Of a DNA stretch of 64,000 nt, positions 1-12,447 are shown in pieces. Every line of letters starts with the position of its first letter. Position 1 is the stretch's first letter. Source of the DNA: Streptomyces asoensis (GTDB lineage: Bacteria > Actinomycetota > Actinomycetes > Streptomycetales > Streptomycetaceae); NCBI RefSeq assembly GCF_013085465.1, contig NZ_CP049838.1, positions 2,108,001-2,172,000 on the forward strand, read 5' to 3'. The position numbers and the translations under genes are program-made. The notes under the pieces were generated by a model. It saw nothing but the letters and a program-made list of their open reading frames with translations, did no database searches and had not been told where the DNA came from.

Positions 1-923
1 TCCTCTTCGATTTCGAGTCCGACACCGTGCCCGGTGAGCTCCTGGAGGCCCTCGGAGTGCCCCGCGGAGTCCAGGATCTGGCGGGCCGCGCGGTCCACGT
101 CCCGGAAGGCTGCGCCGGGTGCCAGGGCCTCGCGTCCGGCCCGCTGGGCAGCGAAGACGAGGTCGTACAGCTCGATCTGCCAGTCGGCGGGGGACGTGCC
201 GATCACGAAGGTACGGCCGATCTCACAGCGGTAGCCGCGGTAGCTCGCCCCCAGGCAGACGGAGAGGAAGTCGCCCTCCTCGACGCGCCGGTCGGTGGGC
301 CGGTGGCCGCGCCGGCCGGAGTTCGGGCCAGTGGCGACCGAAGTGGCGAAGGCGGGGCCGTCGGCACCGTGATCGACGAGACGCCGTTCCAGTTCGAGGG
401 CGAGATGCCGTTCCGTACGGCCCACCAGGATGGACTCCAGCAGCTCTCCCAGGGCCTGGTCGGCGATCTCGGCGCCGATCCGCAGACAGGAGATCTCCTC
501 CTCGTCCTTCACCACCCTCAGCTGTTCGACCGCGCCGCCCAGGTCGGCGAGGCGCAGCCCGGGCGCGACGGACCGCAGTTCGCGGTGGCGGGCCACGGTG
601 AGGTGATGCTCCTCCACCGCGAGGGAGTCGCCGCCCTCGCCCACGAGGAGATCGGCGGCGGCCACCGCCGGATCGCCTCCGGGGCGGCGAAGGCAATGGA
701 CCCGCAGGGCCTCGTCCGGCCGGCCCTCGCTCGGGCGGTCGTCGGGCGGGCCCGTGCAGACGAGAAGATCCTCACGTCTGCCCAGTAGCAGGACGGCGCC
801 GCGCGGGGCCGCGCCCGCGAGGTATCTCACGTTGGCGGGGCGGGAGATCAGCGCGGTGGCGCTGCCGCTCGCGTTGCAGCGTTCTCTCAGCCGGGTGCGG
901 CGGGACGCGTAGACCTCTGACAT
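1..923 (-). CDS. M24-family (Xaa-Pro peptidase-like) protein, C-terminus cut off
   Basis: The reading frame opens with ATG at 923 and runs off the left edge; 307 residues are visible. An N-terminal creatinase-like domain (about 1-130) precedes an M24 pita-bread domain. The conserved His is at 207 (GHRPTD) and the HGVG motif at 299-302. However, the first metal-ligand Asp of the usual MDFGA motif is Cys223 (SVCLGA), and the second, in the usual SDMTRT motif, is Glu234 (CEIGRT). It may therefore be a metalloprotease with altered metal chemistry or a non-catalytic member. A proline peptidase gene commonly sits beside aroB in actinobacteria, which fits. The family is confident; the activity is not. 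Confidence 0.85.
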   Translation of the reverse strand, partial: MSEVYASRRTRLRERCNASGSATALISRPANVRYLAGAAPRGAVLLLGRREDLLVCTGPPDDRPSEGRPDEALRVHCLRRPGGDPAVAAADLLVGEGGDSLAVEEHHLTVARHRELRSVAPGLRLADLGGAVEQLRVVKDEEEISCLRIGAEIADQALGELLESILVGRTERHLALELERRLVDHGADGPAFATSVATGPNSGRRGHRPTDRRVEEGDFLSVCLGASYRGYRCEIGRTFVIGTSPADWQIELYDLVFAAQRAGREALAPGAAFRDVDRAARQILDSAGHSEGLQELTGHGVGLEIEE

Positions 924-1014
924 GACACGAGCGTAGGAGGAGTGGCCGGATTGTGCCGGTTGGGAGGGCGTTCGGGGGAACGGTCCGGGTCGGACCGGAG
1001 CGCTCGGGAGCGCT

Positions 1015-1836
1015 CTACCACTTCGGCGGGCTCGCGATCGCCCTCGCCAGCACGTCGTCCAGGACCCTCGCCGTCGTCGGGACGTCCAGTTGGGAGTTGT
1101 CGATGATGGGGAGGCCGGATCCGTACCAGCCGGCCATGCGGCCGTGGATACGGGCAACCTCCTCGTCGGTGAGGCGGCGGTTGCCGGAGCGTGCGGCGTT
1201 GCGCTCCAGGACGACTTCAAGGCCGGGCAGGAGGACGACGGGCAGCAGGCCCGGGCCCACATGCCGTTTCCAGCCGCCCAGGCCCACGGCCGGGCGGTCG
1301 GGGAAGATCGCGTCGTCCAGGATGCACGAGATGCCGTTGGCCAGGAAGTTGCGCGCGGCGAAGCCACAGGTGCGTCGGGCCAGGCGGTACTGGGCCTCGG
1401 AATGGTCGTTCCACCCCGACTGCGGGTCGGCGAAGCCCGAGCGGACCCATTCCCGTACGTCGTCGAGGCTGACATGGGCCGTGGGCACCCGGCGGTGGTC
1501 GGCCCAGAACTTTGCGACGCTCGTCTTCCCGGCGCCCGCCGGGCCGATCAGCAGCACGGCCAGCGTCGTGGCCGTCGGGTCGGGGACGATGGGGGCGGGC
1601 GGCGCGCTGGGCATGGGAACGGGGCCGCCCGGCGGCAGCGGGACATGCCCGGTGGTGTCGGTGCCCTGCGGCACCGGTGCGTGCTGCGGGGCGGGCGGGG
1701 GCGGCACGGGCGGGACCGGCGGCTGGGGCGCGGGCGGCACCGGGCCCGAGGGGGCGCCGAGGTACCCCGGCTGCTGCTGGGGGGCGCCGCCCGGCTGGTG
1801 GGGCGGCGGCAGCGGAGAACCCACTGCGTGCTGCAT
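1015..1836 (-). CDS. P-loop ATPase with proline-rich N-terminal tail
   Basis: 273 residues with an ATG start. Residues 1-85 are low complexity (Pro, Gln, Gly). A P-loop kinase-type domain follows, with Walker A GPAGAGKTS at 98-106. Further on is a conserved SLDDVREW segment and a C-terminal half rich in Arg (ERNAARSGNRRL), as in zeta-toxin or gluconate-kinase-like P-loop kinases that phosphorylate small molecules. No substrate can be assigned. It is separated from aroB by a hairpin, so it is probably not part of the aro operon. The family level (AAA_33-like kinase) is an inference from the motifs. Confidence 0.8.
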   Translation of the reverse strand: MQHAVGSPLPPPHQPGGAPQQQPGYLGAPSGPVPPAPQPPVPPVPPPPAPQHAPVPQGTDTTGHVPLPPGGPVPMPSAPPAPIVPDPTATTLAVLLIGPAGAGKTSVAKFWADHRRVPTAHVSLDDVREWVRSGFADPQSGWNDHSEAQYRLARRTCGFAARNFLANGISCILDDAIFPDRPAVGLGGWKRHVGPGLLPVVLLPGLEVVLERNAARSGNRRLTDEEVARIHGRMAGWYGSGLPIIDNSQLDVPTTARVLDDVLARAIASPPKW

Positions 1837-1913
1837 CCGGTGCCACTCCGTCTCGTACAGGCAATGGGCGCTGGTTGTGAGGGGTGCGGACCCCCTCTTC
1901 GCTACTGAACGGT

Positions 1914-1953
1914 ACCGCCCCCGGTCGTCGTTTGGTGAACGGCCGGGGGCGGT
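1914..1953 (-). terminator. hairpin downstream of aroB
   Basis: An 11-bp perfect stem (ACCGCCCCCGG at 1914-1924 with its complement at 1943-1953) closes an 18-nt loop, about 75 bases after the aroB stop. There is no long U tract, which is usual in Streptomyces. It probably ends the aro transcript before the ATPase gene. Confidence 0.55.
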
Positions 1954-2026
1954 CCGAAGTGCCCGGTGCGGAAAGCGAATCGGGCGGAAGGGAAGCGGGC
2001 GGACCTACTCGCCCATCCCCGCGCTC

Positions 2027-4814
<2,788 letters not shown>

Positions 4815-4988
4815 CGATGCTCCTCAGTGCTCGCGCCCTGGTACTGCTCTGCGCACGCGCGTCCATCGCGTACGTCGGTGGCGTGACCGGGTGCGCGGCC
4901 CTGGCCCGCCACCTCCGATCCTCCCACGTCCCGGCCCCGGAACCGGTCGCCGGTCCAGCAAGCGGACGGGGGACGGCCGGGGGCGGGC

Positions 4989-5846
4989 TCACGAGTGGTG
5001 CGAGGCCCCGCGGGAGGCGAGGGCGTGCTCGCCCGCCTTGCGCATGGCTTCCACCGGCGCCGGGACACGGCCGGTCATCTGCTCCACCTGGAGGACCGCC
5101 TGGTGCACGAGCAGGTCGAGGCCGCTGACGACGGCGCCGCCGAACATGGACCAGCGGGCGGCCAGCTCGGTCGGCCACGGGTCGTAGAGCACGTCGAACA
5201 GGGTGGCGGGGCGCTCCGGCACCGCGGCGGCGAGGGCGTCCGTGGCCCCGGCCGGGGTGGTCGCGACGACCAGCGGGAAGCGCAGCGCGTCGGCGGCGTC
5301 CGCCCAGTCGGCGATCCGGACCTCGACGTCGAGCCGCTCGCCCCACTGCCGCATCTCGGCGGCGCGGGCCGCGCTGCGGACGTACGCGACGATCTCCCCG
5401 GTGCAGACCCTGGTCAGGGCGGCCAGGGCGGAGGACGCGGTGGCGCCGGCGCCGAGGATCGCGGCCGAGTCGACCTGTTCGACACCGCGCTCGCGCAGGG
5501 CGGCGACCATGCCGGGGATGTCCGTGTTGTCGCCGAGCCGGCGGCCGTCCTCGGTGAACACGAGGGTGTTGACCGCCTCGACGGAGGCCGCCGTCTCGCT
5601 GATCTCGTCGAGCAGCGGGATGACCGCACGCTTCAGCGGCATGGTCAGCGAGAGACCGGCCCATTCGGCGCCGAGCCCGGCGACGAAGGAGGGCAGGGCC
5701 TCCTCGTCGACGTCGAAACGGTCGTACGTCCAGCCGGTGAGTTCCATCGCCTCGTACGCGGCGCGGTGCAGCACCGGGGAGAGGGAGTGGACGATGGGGC
5801 TGCCGAGTACCGCGGCCCGGCGGGCGTCAGTTGCCCGTGCTGGCAT
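4989..5846 (-). CDS. aroE: shikimate dehydrogenase
   Basis: 285 residues from the ATG at 5846. Reduces 3-dehydroshikimate with NADPH. The substrate motif SPIVHSLSP, the catalytic Lys in TMPLK and Asp in GDNTD are intact, and the nucleotide-binding loop is LGAGATASSA. The start lies 20 nt inside the end of mltG, so the two are probably co-transcribed. A 174-nt gap with no gene separates its stop from aroC. All catalytic positions fit a true AroE rather than a quinate-type paralogue, though specificity is inferred. Confidence 0.93.
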   Translation of the reverse strand: MPARATDARRAAVLGSPIVHSLSPVLHRAAYEAMELTGWTYDRFDVDEEALPSFVAGLGAEWAGLSLTMPLKRAVIPLLDEISETAASVEAVNTLVFTEDGRRLGDNTDIPGMVAALRERGVEQVDSAAILGAGATASSALAALTRVCTGEIVAYVRSAARAAEMRQWGERLDVEVRIADWADAADALRFPLVVATTPAGATDALAAAVPERPATLFDVLYDPWPTELAARWSMFGGAVVSGLDLLVHQAVLQVEQMTGRVPAPVEAMRKAGEHALASRGASHHS

Positions 5847-7575
5847 CGAACTTGTCCTTGAGTTTCTGGAACTGTGCGTAGGTCTTGGCGAATTCGGTGT
5901 TGTTCTCACCGTCGGTCGCCACGAAATAGATCCAGCCGTCGGTGGTCGGATTCATCGTGGCCTTCAGCGCGTCCTCACCGGGATTGCCGATCGGTCCCGG
6001 CGTCAGGCCCCTGTTGGTGTAGGTGTTGTACGGGTCCTTGTTGCTGTTGATCTCGGACTCGCTGATGTTGATCTTGCTCTCGCCCTTCAGGTAGTTGAAG
6101 GTCGAGTCGAACTGGAGCAACTGGTTGGTCTGGTCGTTCGTCGGCTTGAGCCGGTTGTAGACGACCTCCGCCATCTTGCGGTAGTCGTCGTGCGTCTTGC
6201 CCTCGGCCTGGACGAGGCTGGCGACCGTGATGACCTCCAGCGGGCTTTCCAGCTTGAGCGTCTTGGCCTTGGCCTCGAGGTCGTACTGGCCGTACACCTC
6301 GTTGGCGTGGGCGACCATCGACTTCAGGACCGCCTCGGGCTTCATGCCCTTGGCGGCGCCGTACGTCCCCGGGAAGAGGAAGCCCTCCAGTGGGTCCTTG
6401 ATGTCCTCGTTGTCGTTCGCCCAGGCGGGCAGACCGAGCGTCTTGTACTCGCTCTCCGCCACTTTTCTGGTGGCACCGGAGGCAAGTCCGAGTTTCGTGT
6501 CGATGGCCTTGTAGACGGCCACGTTCCGCTGCCCCGGGGTGACCAGCACATTGGCCTGGCTGGCCGGGTCGAGCATCATCTCCACGGCGCTCTTCGCGGA
6601 CATCTCCTTCTTCAGGATGTACGCGCCCGCCTGGATGCCGCCCGCTTCGGGGTTGTTCGTGACCGCGGAGACGAACGCGTCCACGCTCTTGACGACGCCG
6701 GCGTCCTTGAGCAGTCTGCCGATGGCGGCGCCGCCGGAGCCCTTGGGCACCTGGATGCTCACGGTCTGCTTCGTGCCGTCGCCCGTGTAGTCCGGAGCCG
6801 CGGCGTAACGATTCTTGTAGTAGTCGTAGCCGAAGTAGCCGACGCCCGCGACACCGCCGCCGAACACCAGCACGACGACCAGGCAGGCACAGCCGCTGCG
6901 GCTCTTCTTGCTCTTCGTACCCTTGGCGCCCTTGCCGCCCCGGCCCCGCCGGTCGCCGCGGCCCTCCGGCTCGTCGTCGTCCTCGTCGTCCTCGGCCCCG
7001 CCGCCCGCGAAGAAGGCGTGCTCACCCTGATCGGGCCCGGGGTCCCAGTCGGGCTTCTGCTCGGCCTCGGCCTCCGGCACCGGCTCCGGTTCGGGCTCGG
7101 CGCGGCGCCGGGCGGGCGGCTCCGGCGGCGGGTACGCCTCCGGAGTGCCGTAGAAGTCGGGCTGTTCGGCGCCGTAGGCCGCGGCCTGCTGACCGTAGGG
7201 GTCGCCGGGGTCGGCGGCGTAGGGGACGTGGGCATGGGTGCCCGTGCCGTCCCAGCCGCCCTCCTGATACCCCTCGTGGTAGGCCTGCGGGTTCTGGTGC
7301 CCGTACTGCTGGTCCTGAGCGCCGTACTGCTGCTGGTCGTAGCCCTGGTACTGCGGGTCGTACTGCTGCTGACCGTACTGCTGCGCCTGTCCCTGGCCCC
7401 AGTCGCCGTACTCCTGCTGCGGCTGCTGCTGCGGGTAGTGGTGGTGCTGTGGCTGGCCGCCGTAGGCAGGCTGATGGCCCGTGGGGGCCTGCTGCCCTTC
7501 CCATCCGCCATCCCCGTACAACGGGTCCTCCGGATGCCACGGTTCGGAGCCAGGGCCCCGGCCATACTCAGTCAT
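5827..7575 (-). CDS. mltG: endolytic murein transglycosylase MltG (YceG-like)
   Basis: 582 residues. Predicted to cut nascent glycan strands at the membrane, limiting peptidoglycan strand length. A very long cytoplasmic tail (1-225) has a Gln/Tyr-rich part (about 40-140), an acidic part (160-205) and a Lys/Arg-rich stretch before a single transmembrane helix (about 229-250). The YceG domain follows, with the catalytic Glu in ASLVQAE (E458) and the family motif ending GLTPGPIGNPG. Typical MltG lacks such a tail. In actinobacteria this gene normally sits between aroE and ruvX, as here. Confidence 0.95.
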   Translation of the reverse strand: MTEYGRGPGSEPWHPEDPLYGDGGWEGQQAPTGHQPAYGGQPQHHHYPQQQPQQEYGDWGQGQAQQYGQQQYDPQYQGYDQQQYGAQDQQYGHQNPQAYHEGYQEGGWDGTGTHAHVPYAADPGDPYGQQAAAYGAEQPDFYGTPEAYPPPEPPARRRAEPEPEPVPEAEAEQKPDWDPGPDQGEHAFFAGGGAEDDEDDDEPEGRGDRRGRGGKGAKGTKSKKSRSGCACLVVVLVFGGGVAGVGYFGYDYYKNRYAAAPDYTGDGTKQTVSIQVPKGSGGAAIGRLLKDAGVVKSVDAFVSAVTNNPEAGGIQAGAYILKKEMSAKSAVEMMLDPASQANVLVTPGQRNVAVYKAIDTKLGLASGATRKVAESEYKTLGLPAWANDNEDIKDPLEGFLFPGTYGAAKGMKPEAVLKSMVAHANEVYGQYDLEAKAKTLKLESPLEVITVASLVQAEGKTHDDYRKMAEVVYNRLKPTNDQTNQLLQFDSTFNYLKGESKINISESEINSNKDPYNTYTNRGLTPGPIGNPGEDALKATMNPTTDGWIYFVATDGENNTEFAKTYAQFQKLKDKFDASTGN

Positions 7576-7698
7576 CGATCCCCTAGAGCCGCGAGGCGGC
7601 GATCACGCGGCATTTTCAGGCCCGTCACCGTTCCGTCTCTCTCTGTGCGGCTGCTGTTCGAACACCGCCGCATCGCGCGGAACGTTACCGTATCGCGA

Positions 7699-8175
7699 TC
7701 AGATGACCACTTCGACGCCCTCGCCCGGTGCTTTACCTGACACCCGTTCGGATTCCAGCGCCTGCTGAAGGATGATCACAGCGGCTGCCTGGTCGATCAC
7801 CGAGCGGCCCTTCTTCGCCTTCACGCCCGAGGCACGCAGTCCCTGACTGGCCGTCACGGTCGTCATCCGCTCGTCCACCAGCCGGACCGGGATCGGTGCG
7901 ATGCCCTTGGCGAGCTGCTGGGCGAAGCCCCGGACCTTGACCGCGGCCGGGCCCTCGCCCCCCTTGAGGGAGCGGGGCAGACCCACGACGACCTCGATCG
8001 GCTCGTACTCCTCGACCAGTTGTCCGAGTCGGCGGTGAGCCGCGGGGAGGTCCCGGCCGGGGACTGTCTCCACCGGAGTGGCGAGGATCCCGTCGGGGTC
8101 GCACGAGGCGACCCCGATCCGGGCGTCCCCGACGTCGATCGCGAGTCGACGGCCCTTCCTCATCGGCCCGCTCAC
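7699..8175 (-). CDS. ruvX: Holliday junction resolvase-like / pre-16S rRNA nuclease YqgF
   Basis: 158 residues in the RNase H-like YqgF fold, thought to process the 16S rRNA 5' end. The first catalytic Asp lies in [12 protein letters not shown], and [11 protein letters not shown] and [11 protein letters not shown] are the other family motifs. A GTG at 8175 overlaps the alaS stop (GTGA), and an ATG lies four codons inside at 8163; the coupled GTG is preferred. The alaS-ruvX-mltG-aroE order is a standard actinobacterial arrangement. Confidence 0.94.
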   Translation of the reverse strand: MSGPMRKGRRLAIDVGDARIGVASCDPDGILATPVETVPGRDLPAAHRRLGQLVEEYEPIEVVVGLPRSLKGGEGPAAVKVRGFAQQLAKGIAPIPVRLVDERMTTVTASQGLRASGVKAKKGRSVIDQAAAVIILQQALESERVSGKAPGEGVEVVI

Positions 8176-10844
8176 TTGGCCGTTTCCGCCACGAGCCGCT
8201 CGACGGCGTCGACGGCGTCGCCGACGGCGGCCGGGTTCTGGCCGCCGCCCTGGGCGACGTCCGGCTTGCCGCCACCGCCGCCGCCGAGGGTCTTGGCAGC
8301 CGTGCGGACCAGATCGCCGGCCTTGAGACCGCGCTCACGGGCGGCCTCGTTGGTGGCGATGACCGTCAGCGGCTTGCCGTTGTTCACCGTGAACAGGGCG
8401 ACCACGGCGGCCCGGCCGCCCTGGATGCGACCGCGCACGTCGAGGACGAGCCTGCGCAGGTCGTCGGGGGTCGTGCCGTCCGGGACCTGACCGGTGACGA
8501 GGGCGACTCCGCGGACGTCCTTGGCGGACTCCACGAGACCGGCGGCGGCCTGGAGGACCTTCTCCGCGCGGAACTTCTCGATCTCCTTCTCGGCGTCCTT
8601 CAGCTTGCCGAGCATGGCGGAGACCTTCTCCGGGAGCTCCTCCGGACGGCCCTTGATCAGCTCCTGGAGCTGGGCGACGACCGTGTGCTCACGGGCCAGG
8701 AAGTTGTAGGCGTCGACGCCGACGAGGGCCTCGATGCGGCGGACGCCCGAGCCGATCGACGACTCGCCGAGCAGCTTCACCAGGCCCAGCTGGGAGGTGT
8801 TGTGCACATGGGTGCCACCGCACAGCTCCTTGGAGAAGTCGCCGATGGTCACGACCCGGACCCGCTCGCCGTACTTCTCGCCGAACTCGGCGATGGCGCC
8901 CTGCTTCTTGGCCTCGTCGATGCCCATGACCTCGGCCTGGACGTCCAGGTCGCGGGCGAGGATCTCGTTGATCTTCTGCTCGACGTCGGTCATCACGGTG
9001 GTCGGGACGGCGGACGGGGATCCGAAGTCGAAGCGGAAGCGGCCGGGCTGGTTCTCGGAACCGGCCTGGGCGGCCGTCGGGCCGAGGGCGTCGCGCAGCG
9101 CCTGGTGCGTGAGGTGGGTGGCCGAGTGGGCGCGGGCGATGGCCGTGCGGCGGCGATGGTCGATCGAGGCGTGGGCCTTGGCGCCGAGCGTGACCTCGCC
9201 GACCTGGACGACGCCCTTGTGGACGTACACGCCGGGAACCGGCTTCTGGGTGTCGCGGATCTCGATGACGGCGCCGGTGTCCACCTTGATGCGGCCGGTG
9301 TCGCCGATCTGGCCGCCGCCCTCGGCGTAGAACGGGGTGCGGTCGAGGACGATCTCGACCTCGTCGCCCTCGGTGGCGGCCGGCGAGGAGGCACCGTCGA
9401 CGAGGATGCCGACGATCGTCGACTCGCCCTCGGTGTCGGAATAGCCGATGAAGTCGGTCGCACCGGCCCGGTCGGCGATCTCGCGGTAGGCGCCCACCCC
9501 GGCGTGCCCGGTCTTCTTGGCCTGGGCGTCGGCCTTGGCGCGTTCCCGCTGCTCCTTCATCAGGCGGCGGAAGCCGTCCTCGTCCACGGACAGCCCCTGC
9601 TCGGCGGCCATCTCGAGGGTGAGGTCGATCGGGAAGCCCCAGGTGTCGTGGAGCAGGAAGGCCTTGTCGCCGGCGAGAACCGTGCCACCGGTCTGCTTGG
9701 TCTCGGTGACGGCGGTGTCGAGGATGTTGGTGCCGGCCTTGAGCGTCTTGAGGAAGGCGTTCTCCTCGGCGAGGGCGACCTTCTCGATGCGCTCGCGGTC
9801 GGTGACCAGCTCCGGGTACTGCTGGCCCATCATCTCGATGACGGTGTCGACGAGGTCCTTGACGACCGGGCCGGTGGCGCCGAGCAGGCGCATGTTGCGG
9901 ATGGCGCGGCGCATGATGCGGCGCAGGACGTAACCGCGGCCCTCGTTGCCGGGGGTGACGCCGTCGCCGATGAGCATCACGGAGGTGCGCATGTGGTCGG
10001 TGACCACGCGCAGCGAGACGTCCGACTCGTGGGCCTCGCCGTACTCGACGCCGGTCAGCTCGGTGGCCTTCTTGATGACGGCCATCGAGGTGTCGATCTC
10101 GTACATGTTCTGCACGCCCTGAAGAATCATGGCGAGGCGTTCCAGGCCGAGGCCCGTGTCGATGTTCTTGCTCGGCAGGTCGCCCAGGATCTCGAAGTTG
10201 TCCTTGCCGATGCCCTCGCCACGCTCGTACTGCATGAAGACGAGGTTCCAGATCTCCACGTACCGCTCGTCGTTGACGGCGGGGCCGCCCTCGACGCCGA
10301 ACTCGGGGCCGCGGTCGTAGTTGATCTCGGAACAGGGGCCGCAGGGGCCGGGGACGCCCATGGACCAGTAGTTGTCCTTCATGCCGAGGCGCTGGATGCG
10401 CTCCTTGGGCACGCCGACGACGTCGTGCCAGATGCGCTCGGCCTCGTCGTCGTCCTTGTAGACGGTGATCCAGAGCTTCTCCGGCTCCAGTCCGTAACCA
10501 CCCTTGTCCTGGGGCGTGGTGAGCAGCTCCCAGGCGTACTTGATGGCGCCTTCCTTGAAGTAGTCGCCGAAGGAGAAGTTGCCGCACATCTGGAAGAACG
10601 TGCCGTGGCGGGTGGTCTTGCCGACCTCTTCGATGTCGGGCGTGCGCACGCACTTCTGCACGCTGGTGGCGCGCGACCACGGCGGCTTGACGTCGCCGAG
10701 GAAGTACGGCTTGAAGGGGACCATGCCGGCGGGGACCAGGAGCAGAGTCGGGTCGTCCGCGATGAGCGACGCCGAAGGGACGACGGTGTGCCCGCGCTCC
10801 TCGTAGAAGCTCAGCCAGCGGCGGCGGATCTCGGCCGACTCCAT
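8172..10844 (-). CDS. alaS: alanyl-tRNA synthetase
   Basis: 890 residues, full length. Charges tRNA-Ala. The class II catalytic domain fills the first third ([10 protein letters not shown] at the N-terminus, motif 2 around [18 protein letters not shown]). The editing domain has the zinc-binding [11 protein letters not shown] and CGGTHV motifs, and the C-terminal DHHA1 region ends with a Gly-rich segment. The ATG at 10844 overlaps the preceding gene's stop by one base (TGATG). No T-box lies upstream, since a coding gene abuts it. Confidence 0.98.
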   Translation of the reverse strand: MESAEIRRRWLSFYEERGHTVVPSASLIADDPTLLLVPAGMVPFKPYFLGDVKPPWSRATSVQKCVRTPDIEEVGKTTRHGTFFQMCGNFSFGDYFKEGAIKYAWELLTTPQDKGGYGLEPEKLWITVYKDDDEAERIWHDVVGVPKERIQRLGMKDNYWSMGVPGPCGPCSEINYDRGPEFGVEGGPAVNDERYVEIWNLVFMQYERGEGIGKDNFEILGDLPSKNIDTGLGLERLAMILQGVQNMYEIDTSMAVIKKATELTGVEYGEAHESDVSLRVVTDHMRTSVMLIGDGVTPGNEGRGYVLRRIMRRAIRNMRLLGATGPVVKDLVDTVIEMMGQQYPELVTDRERIEKVALAEENAFLKTLKAGTNILDTAVTETKQTGGTVLAGDKAFLLHDTWGFPIDLTLEMAAEQGLSVDEDGFRRLMKEQRERAKADAQAKKTGHAGVGAYREIADRAGATDFIGYSDTEGESTIVGILVDGASSPAATEGDEVEIVLDRTPFYAEGGGQIGDTGRIKVDTGAVIEIRDTQKPVPGVYVHKGVVQVGEVTLGAKAHASIDHRRRTAIARAHSATHLTHQALRDALGPTAAQAGSENQPGRFRFDFGSPSAVPTTVMTDVEQKINEILARDLDVQAEVMGIDEAKKQGAIAEFGEKYGERVRVVTIGDFSKELCGGTHVHNTSQLGLVKLLGESSIGSGVRRIEALVGVDAYNFLAREHTVVAQLQELIKGRPEELPEKVSAMLGKLKDAEKEIEKFRAEKVLQAAAGLVESAKDVRGVALVTGQVPDGTTPDDLRRLVLDVRGRIQGGRAAVVALFTVNNGKPLTVIATNEAARERGLKAGDLVRTAAKTLGGGGGGKPDVAQGGGQNPAAVGDAVDAVERLVAETAK

Positions 10845-11200
10845 CAGTGGTCCTCATTCCGGTTGTGCGAGTACGTCGTGTTCTCGATGTGCTCGGGGTA
10901 CTTGGGGGTACTGCGGTTGTTCTCGATGGCGGTGTACCGCCGGGGCGCGGGGAGTTCGGGGTCGTCGTGGATCCCCAGCGCCTCCCCCAGCTCGGCCTCC
11001 CGCTGGGCCATGTTGTCGCGGACGTCGAGCGCGAAGCCCACCGCGCGGTCCTTGAGGCGCGCTCCCGTCTCGAGCGCCTTGTTGGCCGCGGTCGCGGCGA
11101 GGCTCTCGGGGGTCAGCTGCTTCAGCTTGCGATTGACCTTGGTGGTGGCCCAGACACCGGCGGCGACGCCCGTGGTGAACCAGAAGGTACGGCGGAACAT
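10844..11200 (-). CDS. small actinobacterial membrane-associated protein (DUF6167-like)
   Basis: 118 residues. A short hydrophobic N-terminal segment ([18 protein letters not shown]) probably anchors it, followed by an amphipathic, charged helix (about 22-80) and a polar tail. Its stop overlaps alaS by one base and its ATG follows the DUF948 gene by 8 nt, so the three form one transcription unit. Function is unknown; the position just upstream of alaS is typical of Streptomyces genomes. Confidence 0.85.
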   Translation of the reverse strand: MFRRTFWFTTGVAAGVWATTKVNRKLKQLTPESLAATAANKALETGARLKDRAVGFALDVRDNMAQREAELGEALGIHDDPELPAPRRYTAIENNRSTPKYPEHIENTTYSHNRNEDH

Positions 11201-11208
11201 CGCTGGTC

Positions 11209-11649
11209 TCAGTCCCTCTTTCCACGGGGCTTGCGCTTCTCCCGCCGGGAGACCGTTCGGCCCACGATCACGGTCCGCCGGGGCTCCCTGGCGGGCACGT
11301 CGTCCTTGCGGCCGCCGAGGGCCCGGCGAACGCCGTAGCCGAAGGCGGCGACCTTCACCAGGGGGCCACCGAAAGTGGAGGCGACCGTGGTGGACAGCGC
11401 CGAGGCGTTCGAAGTGACTTCCTGGACGTCGGTGGCGATCGCGTCGACCCGGTCGATCTGGGTCTGCGCGGAACGCACCGCCGCGGAGGCGTCGGCCAGC
11501 AGCGGGACGGCCTGCTCGGTCACGTCGGCGACGAGTTTGGTGGTCGCCCTGAGCGTCTGGGCCAGCCTCGCCAGCGCGACGGCGAGGAAGGAGACCAGGA
11601 TCGCCCAGAACACGGCCACCAGGATGCCGGCCACCTCTCCACCGGACAC
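11209..11649 (-). CDS. DUF948 membrane protein
   Basis: 146 residues with a GTG start. An N-terminal transmembrane helix (about 6-28) leads into a long helix with heptad-like spacing (30-95), as in DUF948 proteins, which resemble chemoreceptor-type coiled coils. The tail is strongly basic (RRTVIVGRTVSRREKRKPRG). Probably a bitopic protein with a cytoplasmic coiled coil. Function unknown. First gene of the unit running into alaS. Confidence 0.85.
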   Translation of the reverse strand: MSGGEVAGILVAVFWAILVSFLAVALARLAQTLRATTKLVADVTEQAVPLLADASAAVRSAQTQIDRVDAIATDVQEVTSNASALSTTVASTFGGPLVKVAAFGYGVRRALGGRKDDVPAREPRRTVIVGRTVSRREKRKPRGKRD

Positions 11650-11740
11650 TGCGCACCCGCTCCCTGTCTGACGAACACCTATCTCTGGAGGCGAGCCTAT
11701 CGCGCCGACGCCGGCGTTCCGTACCGGATTAGGCGTGCGA

Positions 11741-11788
11741 AAGCCCGCCGTCCCACCTGCCCCGAAGGGCAGGGAGACGACGGGCCTT
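11741..11788 (-). terminator. rpsD terminator (two-tier hairpin)
   Basis: An outer stem of AAGCCCGCCGTC with its near-complement GACGACGGGCCTT encloses an inner GC-rich hairpin with a GAAG loop. It sits 45 nt after the rpsD stop and can act on the minus strand. Confidence 0.7.
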
Positions 11789-11832
11789 GGCGCAGAAGTC
11801 CTACGACCGCCGCAGACCGATCCGGAAGGGGA

Positions 11833-12447
11833 TCAGCGGGCGTAGTACTCGACGACGAGCTGCTCGTCGCAGATCACGGGGATCTCCTTGCGGTTCGGCT
11901 CACGGTCCAGGCGGAAGGCCAGGGCGCGGAGGTTCACCTGGAGGTAGCGCGGGGTCTCGCCGTCGGGGGCGAAGCCGCCCTCGCGGGAGATCGAGAACAG
12001 CGTCTTCTCACGGCTGCGCTCGCGCACCATGACGACGTCGTCCGGCTTGACGCGGAAGGACGGCTTGTCGACCTTCTGGCCGTTGACCTCGATGTGGCCG
12101 TGGACGACCATCTGGCGGGCCTGGTAGATCGTGCGGGCGATGCCCGAACGCAGGACCAGCGCGTCGAGACGGCGCTCGAGCTCGATGATCAGGGCCTCAC
12201 CGGTCTTGCCCTGGACCTTGGAGGCACGCTCGTAGGCGCGGACGAGCTGGCGCTCGGACACGTCGTACTGCGCGCGCAGACGCTGCTTCTCGAGCAGACG
12301 GACCTTGTAGTCCGAGTTCTGCTTGCGGCCGCGGCCGTGCTCACCCGGCGGGTAGGGGCGGGCCTCGAAGTACTTGACGGCCTTCGGGGTCAGCGCGATG
12401 CCGAGGGCACGCGACTTCTTGACCTTGGGACGGGGCTGGTTCGCCAC
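11833..12447 (-). CDS. rpsD: 30S ribosomal protein S4 (zinc-free type)
   Basis: 204 residues with a GTG start. Primary 16S rRNA binder that nucleates assembly of the 30S body. An N-terminal S4 domain precedes an S4 RNA-binding domain (about 95-155: [20 protein letters not shown]). The N-terminal 50 residues contain no cysteine, so this is the zinc-independent (C-) form. It stands alone, outside the rpoA-type ribosomal operon, as is usual in Streptomyces. Confidence 0.98.
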   Translation of the reverse strand: MANQPRPKVKKSRALGIALTPKAVKYFEARPYPPGEHGRGRKQNSDYKVRLLEKQRLRAQYDVSERQLVRAYERASKVQGKTGEALIIELERRLDALVLRSGIARTIYQARQMVVHGHIEVNGQKVDKPSFRVKPDDVVMVRERSREKTLFSISREGGFAPDGETPRYLQVNLRALAFRLDREPNRKEIPVICDEQLVVEYYAR

